Assembly (NCBI RefSeq): GCF_001510645.1
Contig: NZ_LMVB01000009.1
Location: 1-64,000, forward strand
Direction: 5' to 3'
DNA: 64,000 nucleotides
From: Paenibacillus sp. FJAT-29882
Lineage (GTDB): Bacteria; Bacillota; Bacilli; Bacillales; DSM-1321
The translations under genes were made by a program, and so were the position numbers. Within the stretch, counting starts at the first letter, position 1. Every line of letters starts with the position of its first letter. The notes under the pieces are model-generated. The model saw only the letters and a program-made list of their open reading frames with translations. It was not told the DNA's origin and did not search any database. Shown piece after piece: positions 57,838 through 64,000 of the stretch.

Positions 57838-59334
57838 ATGAAGGAATCCGTTCGGAACAGCCGGCGAGGTTTGGCGAATTCGTGGTGGGTGGTCCTTGGT
57901 CTGGTAGTCCTCTTGACCGCATGCACTGTCGAGGAATCCGACGGGCCGGTCGAGAGCGATAAAGCCGTAGAACCCGCACCGTCCGAGCGCGGCGACTGGC
58001 AGGCCCCCGGCTTGGTGGACCGGTCCACCAAGCCGATCGAGGTGCCGACGCCGGGTCCGGCCACGGGCAGGACCCTGGACGTCACGCACTTCGGGGCAGA
58101 TCCGGATCCGGACTCACGTGACGACGCAGCAGCTATCCGGGCGGCCCTGGACGCGGCCGTACCGGGTGACGAGGTCTTGCTGCCGGCTGGCACGTATGAC
58201 CTGCGCTCCACTGACCCGGCCGACGAGTCGGCAAACATCGTGTTGCGCAGCGGCGTGGACCTGCGCGGCGAGGGCCAGGAGAGCACCGTGCTGCTGACTT
58301 CCCTCGACAGCGAGAATGACAGCCGGGTGATCCGCGGCTCCGGTGTCCACGACGTCATCGTCGCTGACTTCACCATCACTTCCCGTCATGAGGGTCCACT
58401 CGGCGACGACCCCGACGACGGCGACGCGGGTGGCGGCCCGATGTATGGAATCCACCTCGGAGCCCATGAAGGGCAGGGTAGCTCCCGGGTCCTGGTGGAG
58501 AACCTGGGCATCCGCAGGTTCGAGCGTCACGGCATTTCTGTCAAGGCCAGCCGTGAGGTGACCCTCTCTGGAAACTATGTCAGTGAGGCAACTGCCGTCG
58601 GCCCCGGCGGACAGGGCTACGGCATCGCTATCGAGGGCTCAGCGGACCAGCACGACCCGGATGCCGCCAACGATTCCCGGCACAACGTCGTCATCGGCAA
58701 TACCTTCGATGGCAGGCATCTGCGGCACGCCATTCTGCTGCAGTTCCCCACGCACAACAATCTCGTGGCGGAGAACACAATCGTCGGCAGCCACCTCGAC
58801 GCCATCGACCTGCACGGCGAGGGTGAATACCTGAACGAGGTCCGGGAAAACACGGTCATCAGCGGTCATCGGGCGGGTATCGCGCTGGGCAATTCCGGCG
58901 GTTCCAAGAACAAGCACGACGCCTCAGGACCTGGAAACTGGGTGCACTCCAACGACCTGGTTGGAAATCGTCAGGGAGTCCTCGTCATCCTAGGAACTCC
59001 TGACACCCTCATCGAGGGCAACAGGATCACCGCCGGGGTGGATTCGGAGGCCGGCATTGAGGTCCGCAATGCGCCGGGCACGGAGTTACATGGTAACCAC
59101 ATCACTGGAGGGACTGACGGGTTCTGGGCCATCCGGCTCAGTGAGGACCGCGGTACTGACGGACGGGGCACAGGAATCCCCTCAGGCATCAAGATCGAGT
59201 ACAACGTCATTCGACAGGTCGTCAACGGCATCAGGATCGATGCCGGGGAGGACCTCAGTATGGTCGAAAACGTCGTCGACGGCATCGACGGAGCCGAGCT
59301 GAAAGTGGCCGACGGAATAGAGGTGAGCCGGTAG
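57838..59334 (+). CDS. Right-handed parallel beta-helix lipoprotein (pectate lyase/epimerase-like fold)
   Basis: 498 residues from ATG 57838. A lipoprotein signal peptide has a hydrophobic stretch (about 17-27) and lipobox LTAC with Cys29. A short acidic, Pro-rich linker follows. Near residue 80 comes the N-terminal beta-helix signature of pectate-lyase-like proteins (VTHFGADPDPDSRDDAAAIR and LPAGTYDL). About nine coils with N-rich turns (GNYVSEA, GNTFDG, ENTIVG, GNRITAG, ENVVDG) extend to the C-terminus. Expected to be a surface-anchored polysaccharide-binding, lyase or epimerase-type enzyme; catalytic residues cannot be assigned. GC-rich throughout and next to the GH3 gene, suggesting joint action on one glycan. 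AAAGGA upstream is poorly spaced for a Bacillus start; an in-frame GTG at 57826 or TTG at 57835 is possible. Confidence 0.85.
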   Translation: MKESVRNSRRGLANSWWVVLGLVVLLTACTVEESDGPVESDKAVEPAPSERGDWQAPGLVDRSTKPIEVPTPGPATGRTLDVTHFGADPDPDSRDDAAAIRAALDAAVPGDEVLLPAGTYDLRSTDPADESANIVLRSGVDLRGEGQESTVLLTSLDSENDSRVIRGSGVHDVIVADFTITSRHEGPLGDDPDDGDAGGGPMYGIHLGAHEGQGSSRVLVENLGIRRFERHGISVKASREVTLSGNYVSEATAVGPGGQGYGIAIEGSADQHDPDAANDSRHNVVIGNTFDGRHLRHAILLQFPTHNNLVAENTIVGSHLDAIDLHGEGEYLNEVRENTVISGHRAGIALGNSGGSKNKHDASGPGNWVHSNDLVGNRQGVLVILGTPDTLIEGNRITAGVDSEAGIEVRNAPGTELHGNHITGGTDGFWAIRLSEDRGTDGRGTGIPSGIKIEYNVIRQVVNGIRIDAGEDLSMVENVVDGIDGAELKVADGIEVSR

Positions 59335-59422
59335 GCCCAGCGGTCCAGCTCCACGGCGCCCTGGCGCAGCAATTGGGACACCAGCACCTGATTGCCCAGG
59401 AGAAGGCGCGGGTCAGGGCTCA
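59335..59422 (-). other. GC-rich scrap, possible end of a convergent foreign gene
   Basis: The last stretch of GC-rich DNA. On the minus strand it reads as PDPRLLLGNQVLVSQLLRQG then VELDRWAY, which looks like real protein and is open across the segment. It may be a fragment of a gene that lay convergently after the beta-helix gene in the donor, cut at the right junction near 59422. I do not recognise the family, and the frame continues as a shadow of the beta-helix gene. Confidence 0.35.
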
Positions 59423-59664
59423 AACTAAGAAAGTTGGTATTTGATTCCCGTGCTAAAGAGATAGCAGACAATAATATGCGTTATCTATCACAGGAACAAA
59501 AGAATGAAACCATTTATAACATTTCCATACAAGAATTGAAGAAAGGTAATACTTTCGAAGATGTATTTGGTAATGAAACGAATTTAGATTATATGATTCA
59601 AGCAATTAAAGCAGAAGCGAAGTACCTTGAAAAAGACTTTGCTAAAGAAGTGGCTAGTATGTAA
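59423..59664 (+). pseudogene. Truncated host-type gene, 3' end only
   Basis: Directly after the GC-rich block, an AT-rich frame runs for about 80 codons to TAA at 59662-59664. It includes FDSRAKEIADNNMRYL, NETIYNISIQELKKGNTFED and YLEKDFAKEVASM, a hydrophilic, helical C-terminus. No start codon or ribosome binding site exists at its AT-rich beginning, so it looks like the tail of a gene whose front was replaced by the foreign block. It could be the other end of the gene that donated the signal peptide at 55221-55295. The family is not recognised. Confidence 0.6.
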
Positions 59665-59763
59665 TTTAATCCTAATATTTTATGATTATGTAACCCTAGG
59701 CACTAGCATATCCGAACCTCTTTAAACGTGAGATGGGGGCAGATATGAAATGAACCGCAAAAG

Positions 59764-59973
59764 CTAGACGTGAATTTTATGTTGCGTTTTGGATATTCCA
59801 TTAATCTGGCTTTTCTTTGAACTAAGTAAAGAAAATTCAATAGGGATAAATGTGGCACCATCTGTCCAACCAAGGGTAAGCATGTGAAATCCCTTATGGA
59901 AACGCAACGGTGCGAAAGTTGAGTAACTAGTAATTCTTATTTTAACTTCTATAATTAACCCAGCCTTCATCAA
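59764..59973 (-). pseudogene. Transposase fragment (IS4-type DDE)
   Basis: A 69-codon minus-strand frame includes FHKGFHMLTLGWTDGATFIP and FSLLSSKK. This matches the region around the first catalytic Asp of IS4-type transposases as I remember them (typically ...GWSDGNTFLPV...ALLSS). The rest of the transposase and the terminal inverted repeats are not seen, so it is an internal scrap of an old insertion sequence. Confidence 0.65.
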
Positions 59974-59988
59974 AAAGAGGGCTGGGTT
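59957..59988. terminator. Terminator-like hairpin in the transposase fragment
   Basis: Perfect 10-bp stem AACCCAGCCT-type arms (AACCCAGCC / GGCTGGGTT) with a 13-base loop, followed by CTATCT. Stable hairpin; a T run is missing on the + strand, so termination is uncertain. Confidence 0.5.
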
Positions 59989-60870
59989 CTATCTAATAAG
60001 TTCGCTCATTTTTCACATAAACCATATTTAATATATTCACTTACTACTTATTCAATATTTGCTTCAACATAAAATAGGCATACTAGATTGTTCCTAATCG
60101 ACAAAATGTTTAACAGCAGTGGCATCCCCGTGGCATAAATGATGGCATGCAATTAAAAATAATCGATGATAATTACTTAGTATTAATTGAGTTAAAAAGT
60201 GCAAATCCTTTTATATAAAGGGATTTGCAGCCACTGTTGGTAACTTATAAGAATCAACGACACGCCTTTGACAGGGTGAAGCTCGAACTAAAGTATTAAA
60301 ATGATTTTATTTTAAAGAAGTAATCACTAAAATTTTCACCTTTAATCTGTATTAATCTAATGGCTAAAAAAAGCAGGTGAGTAACAATTCATCTGCTTCA
60401 AAGATTTACACTACTAACTAATTTTACACATCACTCATAGAAAACCTTGTATTAATAACGTTTAAGACCTATTTCGATCACGACCACCAGTGACAAGGCT
60501 CAATTTCATCAGATATTGATATTTATAATCTAAATAAATTATTACATTCTAACTAATTCAAATAAGTAATACACTTAAAGCTATTTATTGTTTATATACT
60601 GATTAGTATTAGTATAAAACTTAATTATTTTAGATCGCTGAAGAGCGGTCAATCACCTATTGGCCTGTCATAGCTTAGGGTGATTTTTTTGTCCATTTAA
60701 TGATAAGTTTGTTTTTACTTATTGAATTAGCTATATAGACGTACATAAAGATTGTAATAACTATGCTACTAAAAATTTATTTGCTACCCTTAAATCGTTA
60801 CGGTGAACAGTATCATAAGTAGTGGTAAAACAGAGAATGGAAATAGTTATTAATAAAGAGTGGCTAGAAA
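59989..60870. other. Long AT-rich non-coding stretch with several hairpins
   Basis: About 880 bases without a convincing gene. It contains a perfect hairpin TGCAAATCC / GGATTTGCA (60200-60230) followed by GCCACTGT. A minus-strand terminator-like hairpin lies at 60364-60398 (AGCAGGTGA / TTCATCTGCT preceded by seven A). A plus-strand terminator lies at 60651-60691 (TCACCTA / TAGGGTGA then seven T). Terminators without genes suggest decayed or deleted genes. Confidence 0.55.
60651..60691 (+). terminator. Orphan terminator
   Basis: AATCACCTA pairs with TAGGGTGATT around a 17-base loop, followed by a T run. No gene is recognisable upstream. Confidence 0.6.
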
Positions 60871-60878
60871 AGATATAG

Positions 60879-60909
60879 AAAAAGACAGGTTACCCTGTCT
60901 TTTTTTTAA
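60879..60909 (+). terminator. Orphan terminator
   Basis: AAAAGACAGG / CCTGTCTTTT, a near-perfect stem around TTAC with a T run of eight. No gene is recognisable upstream. Confidence 0.75.
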
Positions 60910-60938
60910 TGAATAAGCGGAAAGTATAAGTTTTTGAA

Positions 60939-61042
60939 CAGTGCCTAGCTTCAGCGTCCAGCCCCTCGAGTCACTTCTCCTTCTCCTACGAAGGCAAAAA
61001 ACGCCTTCTCGTCGGGGCTAAGCAGGCGCTTGCGCTTTTTTA
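60939..61042. repeat. Structured intergenic repeat of the Bacillales type
   Basis: About 100 bases starting GTGCCTAGCTTCAGCGTCCA and ending AAGCAGGCGCTTGCGCTTTTTT. The AGCCCCTCG / CGTCGGGGCT arms pair, with an inner hairpin GAAGGC...GCCTTC. I recognise this as a dispersed, highly structured repeat common in Bacillaceae intergenic regions. A degenerate right end (AAGGCGCTTGCGATTTT) lies upstream of nusG near 17640. Its function is unknown. Confidence 0.7.
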
Positions 61043-61200
61043 TGTAGGATTTATAGAAGGATTTTAAACGTTAATACCGAAATACATAATGGATCATGAT
61101 TTACAGCATTTTGAACAGATTGATGGAGTGATTCGTACACATTCATTTATGTAATAATAAATAAGTAAAGAAATAACGAATAGGGAAAAGGGGATTGAAA

Positions 61201-61710
61201 ATGGATGTAAGATACCCGATTGGGAAACTACAAGTTCCTGAAAAAGTGACATTAGAAAATATTCGAGAATCGCTAAAGGAAATCGAAACTTACACGATTC
61301 GATTAAGAGAAACTGTCGACTCATTAAGTGATGAGGAATTAAGCAGAACTTATCGTGAAGGTAGCTGGACAGTTCGTCAACTTGTTCATCACATTGCAGA
61401 TTCTCAGTTGAACATGTATCAACGTTTGAAGCTGGCTTTAACAGATGAGAATCCAACAGTACCAGCCTTTGATGAAGAAAAGTGGGCTATTCAACCGGAT
61501 ACAAAGCTTCCTGTAGAAAGTTCTATTAAAATGTTAGAAGGTATAAATGAGCGCATCGTATCTTTAGGACATAGTTTAACTGAAGAGCAATTAGATCGAG
61601 CTTTTACTCACCAGATAAACGGTAAAATAACAGTTGCAACAAAAGTTGCAAAATTAGCTTGGCACGAAGAGCATCACTTAGCCCATATAAAAATCGCATT
61701 ATCAAAATAA
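61201..61710 (+). CDS. YfiT-like DinB-fold putative metal-dependent hydrolase/transferase
   Basis: 169 residues of the DinB/YfiT four-helix bundle. Start: RYPIGKLQVPE. Metal-binding histidines are in VRQLVHHIADS (about 63-73) and WHEEHHLAHI (about 155-164), the pattern of B. subtilis YfiT. That family includes bacillithiol S-transferase-like enzymes; the exact reaction is not predictable. ATG 61201 lies 7 bases after AAAAGGGG; a TTG at 61195 is too close to it. Low GC like the host. Stands alone, followed by a terminator. Confidence 0.85.
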   Translation: MDVRYPIGKLQVPEKVTLENIRESLKEIETYTIRLRETVDSLSDEELSRTYREGSWTVRQLVHHIADSQLNMYQRLKLALTDENPTVPAFDEEKWAIQPDTKLPVESSIKMLEGINERIVSLGHSLTEEQLDRAFTHQINGKITVATKVAKLAWHEEHHLAHIKIALSK

Positions 61711-61728
61711 TACAATATGTATAGAAGT

Positions 61729-61757
61729 GGCTTATCGAACCTCGATAAGCCGTTTTT
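61729..61757 (+). terminator. Terminator after the YfiT-like gene
   Basis: Perfect 10-bp stem GGCTTATCGA / TCGATAAGCC, loop ACC, followed by GTTTTT. Confidence 0.88.
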
Positions 61758-61969
61758 AAAATTAAAATAAGGAATAATTACAGAAGTTTTATTCAACTAA
61801 AGGGCCAGATTGTGGACCAACTCTTTTGAAGAAAATTAGATTTCTAAGCAAATTTTTCAAGGAGATTGTAAAATTTATACTTAAAGTAAAGATGCAGATT
61901 AGTTAAACAAGGTAATTGGAAATATTATGGAATAATAAAGATAACATACATATAAATGGGGGATTAGTT

Positions 61970-62347
61970 GTGGGATTTTTGATTTTAATGATTGTTCCTT
62001 TTATTATTGTTCTTATTATTTTGGGGTTCTTATTAGAAATAATAATAAATAAATTACTTGGTGTTGAAAAGAAAAAGATTTCCGAAACTTCTGGTAAAAA
62101 AGTAGACCGATGGGGAAGAGGTATTATTTTGGTTATCTTTTTATGCACTCTTCCGTTTGTTATTACAAAGGACATAAATGTTATGAAGTGGTATTGGATT
62201 CTCTATTTAATATTATTATTGGGTTTTCAGTCTATTCTGGAGTGGAATTACCTGAAGAACTCAAAACAACATGTTACTACACTTATTTTTCTAATGCTAA
62301 GTGTAACTATTATGTATAATATAGAGTATTTTCTTCAATTATTGTGA
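61970..62347 (+). CDS. Small membrane protein, DUF4181-like
   Basis: About 125 residues with four predicted membrane segments (roughly 3-25, 55-70, 74-90, 103-122). A basic segment VEKKKIS and the ILEWNYLKNSKQHVTTL motif resemble DUF4181 proteins of Bacillus (EWKY...TL). Function unknown. The start is uncertain: GTG 61970 follows ATGGGGGAT at a short spacing, and an in-frame TTG at 61916 follows AAGGTAA. Lies at the right end of the island, just before the second attachment-site copy. Confidence 0.7.
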   Translation: MGFLILMIVPFIIVLIILGFLLEIIINKLLGVEKKKISETSGKKVDRWGRGIILVIFLCTLPFVITKDINVMKWYWILYLILLLGFQSILEWNYLKNSKQHVTTLIFLMLSVTIMYNIEYFLQLL

Positions 62348-62518
62348 TGGGGTGTAGCTTTAGTTGAATAAGTAAGGGTTATTTTTGACCACATTCTGAC
62401 CACCAAACATATATAAGAGCATATTATCAAACTTTTATTAAACAGAAAAAGATCCCGATAAATCAGGCTTTCAGTAAATCATTTTATTCCTAGTTTCTTC
62501 ATATTTAATATATAAATA

Positions 62519-62604
62519 AAAGAACGTAAAAAATACGGTCTTAAGGGCACGCGTCGTGCACCTCAGTTCTCAAAACGTTAATTTTATTACGTTTCAAGGC
62601 TCTC
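62519..62604 (+). repeat. Attachment-site repeat, right copy (rpsI 3' end fragment)
   Basis: AAAGAACGTAAAAAATACGG onward repeats the end of rpsI from 53716. It encodes the last 20 residues with one change (KGT for KGA) and the stop at 62579-62581, then continues into a diverged trailer. It has no start and is not a gene. It marks the right boundary of the first element and the left boundary of a second one. Confidence 0.9.
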
Positions 62605-62631
62605 AACCGATTTGGTTGGGGTTCTTTTTTT
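62600..62631 (+). terminator. Copy of the rpsI terminator
   Basis: CTCAACC / GGTTGGG stem with loop GATTT and a T run. Counterpart of the hairpin at 53799-53832, with compensating differences that keep the stem paired. Confidence 0.72.
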
Positions 62632-62671
62632 ATGTGCGAAAAAGGTTGTGGTCACTTCTGATCCCCGCAAA

Positions 62672-63405
62672 TCATAGTTCAAGGTATTTTTGGAATTTTT
62701 GTGCAGTTTGCTCTTTTGGTGTGCCTGTTACGTGTGTATAAATGTTCATTGTCATTTGTATATCAGAGTGACCCAAACGCTCCTGAACCCCTTTTATACT
62801 TGCTCTAGCTTCGAAAAGAAGGGAAGCGTGTGTATGACGTAACCCATGAATAGTAATTCTGTGAAGTTAGTGTTTCTTGATTACAATATTGAGCTTCTCA
62901 TTTAGATAAGTTAAGCGGAGCGGAGTGCCGTCACCCCGTGTAAAAACCATTTTATTACCATCATCTTTATTCACATTAGCTAAATCCGCTTCTATTTGCC
63001 GTATACGCCACTTTTTGAGTAAGGATATGGTCTTTAGTGTCTAAATTAATTAAACGCCTAGATTCCTTTGTTTTAGACGTTTGAAAGATAAACTCCCCAT
63101 TGTTATGAAATAGTGTCTTTGTAAAGCGAATAGAACCAGCCTCAAAGTCTATATCATCCCATGAAATAGTACATAATCACGGAACGCTAATTTTTGTTTC
63201 GTGATTGTTAGGAACTGTTTTATCTCATCCCTTTTTCAGTAATTCCACTCATCAACTTCATTTTCGTCATTGATCATTTCCTTTTGCTGTCTAGGTATAC
63301 TTACATGCTCTAATGGGTTTTTCGATATAATGTCCGTTTTGATCACATATTTAAAAACTTGGTTAGCCTGAATTTTTATATCATTTGGATCTTGTTCAAT
63401 TAACG
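62672..63405 (-). pseudogene. Tyrosine integrase remnant (right copy)
   Basis: Closely similar to the left integrase from its C-terminus (stop at 62672-62674) through the middle domain. Homology ends near 63405, so the N-terminal third is missing. An in-frame TAA interrupts the segment matching IERHKLRRITIHG. About 50 bases are deleted near 63160, removing the equivalent of the ARKGETLAL segment with the first catalytic arginine. It does keep the reading through PRQQKEMI, which the left copy lost to its 7-base duplication. Second element of the same family at the same site. Confidence 0.85.
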
Positions 63406-63789
63406 GGCAGGATAGTTGAATATCATTTTATATTATTTAAGTATTCAAGTTATTATTAACTGCACAATATGAATGATCTCAAAATTAGATTAATTTTATA
63501 AAAAAGTTATATTATTCAGATTAATAGTAAAGTGATAAGATAAATTTAAAGAGAAAGACATTTTCTGAAATCCAAAAAGGTGCTTCTTATTAAGCAATTA
63601 AGCAGGGCATATCGATGCTTTGTCAGTTAAAACATTTTAGTTCACAAGCTGGTGACTTTGAATACAGGTGCTGGAGATGAAATCCCCCGCTTTTTAAAAG
63701 GGCTTGTTCACAAGTGAGCATAAAAGATTTAAGAAGCAATGGTTATCATATAGCGTCAGAAAATTTACCATATATAAAAGGTGGTTTAA
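63406..63789. other. Spacer between integrase remnant and PII gene
   Basis: About 380 AT-rich bases. No open frame with a ribosome binding site, no third copy of the attachment repeat and no ammonium transporter gene. TTCACAAG(T/C) occurs twice (about 63641 and 63708), without an evident role. Confidence 0.5.
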
Positions 63790-64000
63790 ATGAAAAAAAT
63801 CGAAGCAATTGTAAGGCCTGAAAAGCTAACTGAAACGATTAAAGGGTTAAAAAAGATAGGAATTACAGGGTTTACTGTATCCCAGGTAGTCGGAAGAGGA
63901 AAACAGAAAGACAGTCAGGGAGTCTATCGTGGGAAAAATTATAAAGTAACTCTTCGTCCAAAAGTGAAATTAGAGATTGTCCTTTCAGATTATCTGGTTG
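63790..64000 (+). CDS. PII-family nitrogen regulatory protein (partial, 5' end)
   Basis: First 70 codons of a PII/GlnK-type signalling protein: MKKIEAIVRPEKLTETIKG, ITGFTVSQVVGRGKQK, then the T-loop region QGVYRGKNYKVTL and PKVKLEIVLSD. PII trimers sense 2-oxoglutarate and ATP/ADP, and usually bind the ammonium transporter AmtB. GGTGGTTTAA precedes ATG 63790. No amtB lies upstream; it could be downstream, outside the window. Low GC, host type, so probably beyond the island. Confidence 0.9.
   Translation, partial: MKKIEAIVRPEKLTETIKGLKKIGITGFTVSQVVGRGKQKDSQGVYRGKNYKVTLRPKVKLEIVLSDYLV

Noticed and set aside
57765-58379. Long minus-strand frames opposite the beta-helix gene and the GH3 gene
   Set aside because: GC-rich DNA has few stops, so long antisense frames are expected; the plus strand carries clear protein motifs.
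60250-60295. tRNA-like string (CACGCCTTTGACAGGGTG...GCTCGAACT)
   Set aside because: I could not form acceptor and D arms around it; no cloverleaf.
62556-62741. Plus-strand frame overlapping the right attachment repeat
   Set aside because: It crosses the copied rpsI terminator and the integrase remnant in a non-coding frame; no ribosome binding site.

Overview
The window is a low-GC Bacillales chromosome segment, most likely Bacillaceae. Three things support this: 23S-5S followed by ctsR-mcsA-mcsB-clpC-radA-disA, the rpoBC-rpsLG-fusA-tuf and S10-spc-alpha order, and SigH and Rae1 homologues very close to those of Bacillus subtilis. Strong AGGAGG-type ribosome binding sites, TTGACA/TATAAT promoters and TTG/GTG starts for rpoB, rpoC, rpsI and adk fit the same group. 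All genes of the housekeeping part (1-53.8 kb) lie on the + strand.

Layout: 1-260 is the end of an rRNA operon. 0.7-5.3 kb is the CtsR-controlled protein quality-control operon. 5.5-18.3 kb holds genome maintenance, c-di-AMP synthesis (disA), isoprenoid synthesis (ispD, ispF), Glu/Cys tRNA charging with a Cys-type T-box, rRNA and mRNA processing (mrnC, rlmB, yacP), sigH, and rpmG-secE-nusG. 18.3-34.2 kb is the L11/L1/L10/L12, RNA polymerase, S12/S7 and elongation factor cluster. 34.5-49.2 kb is the S10-spc-alpha supercluster with secY and adk. 49.5-53.8 kb holds the ECF energy-coupling module, truA and rplM-rpsI. Recognisable cis elements include the CtsR operator, T-box, L10 and L13 leaders, an S10-operon leader hairpin, many promoters and many intrinsic terminators.

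Two departures stand out. First, map (methionine aminopeptidase), expected between adk and infA, is only a frameshifted, stop-riddled remnant. Second, from the 3' end of rpsI to about 63.4 kb there is an integrated, decaying island. The last 60-70 bases of rpsI plus its terminator are repeated at 62.5 kb, and each copy is followed by a broken tyrosine integrase of the same family. This suggests elements stacked at one attachment site.

Inside the island, about 4.1 kb (55.3-59.4 kb) is strikingly GC-rich and actinobacterial in style. It encodes a family 3 glycoside hydrolase and a parallel beta-helix lipoprotein. The hydrolase begins with an AT-rich, Bacillus-type promoter, ribosome binding site and signal peptide, and switches to GC-rich coding right at the predicted signal-peptide cleavage site. 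It therefore looks like a foreign enzyme captured in frame behind a resident secretion signal. The rest of the island is AT-rich and sparse: a truncated gene end, a transposase scrap, a Bacillus-type structured repeat, a YfiT-like DinB-fold protein and a small DUF4181-like membrane protein. The window ends inside a PII signalling gene.
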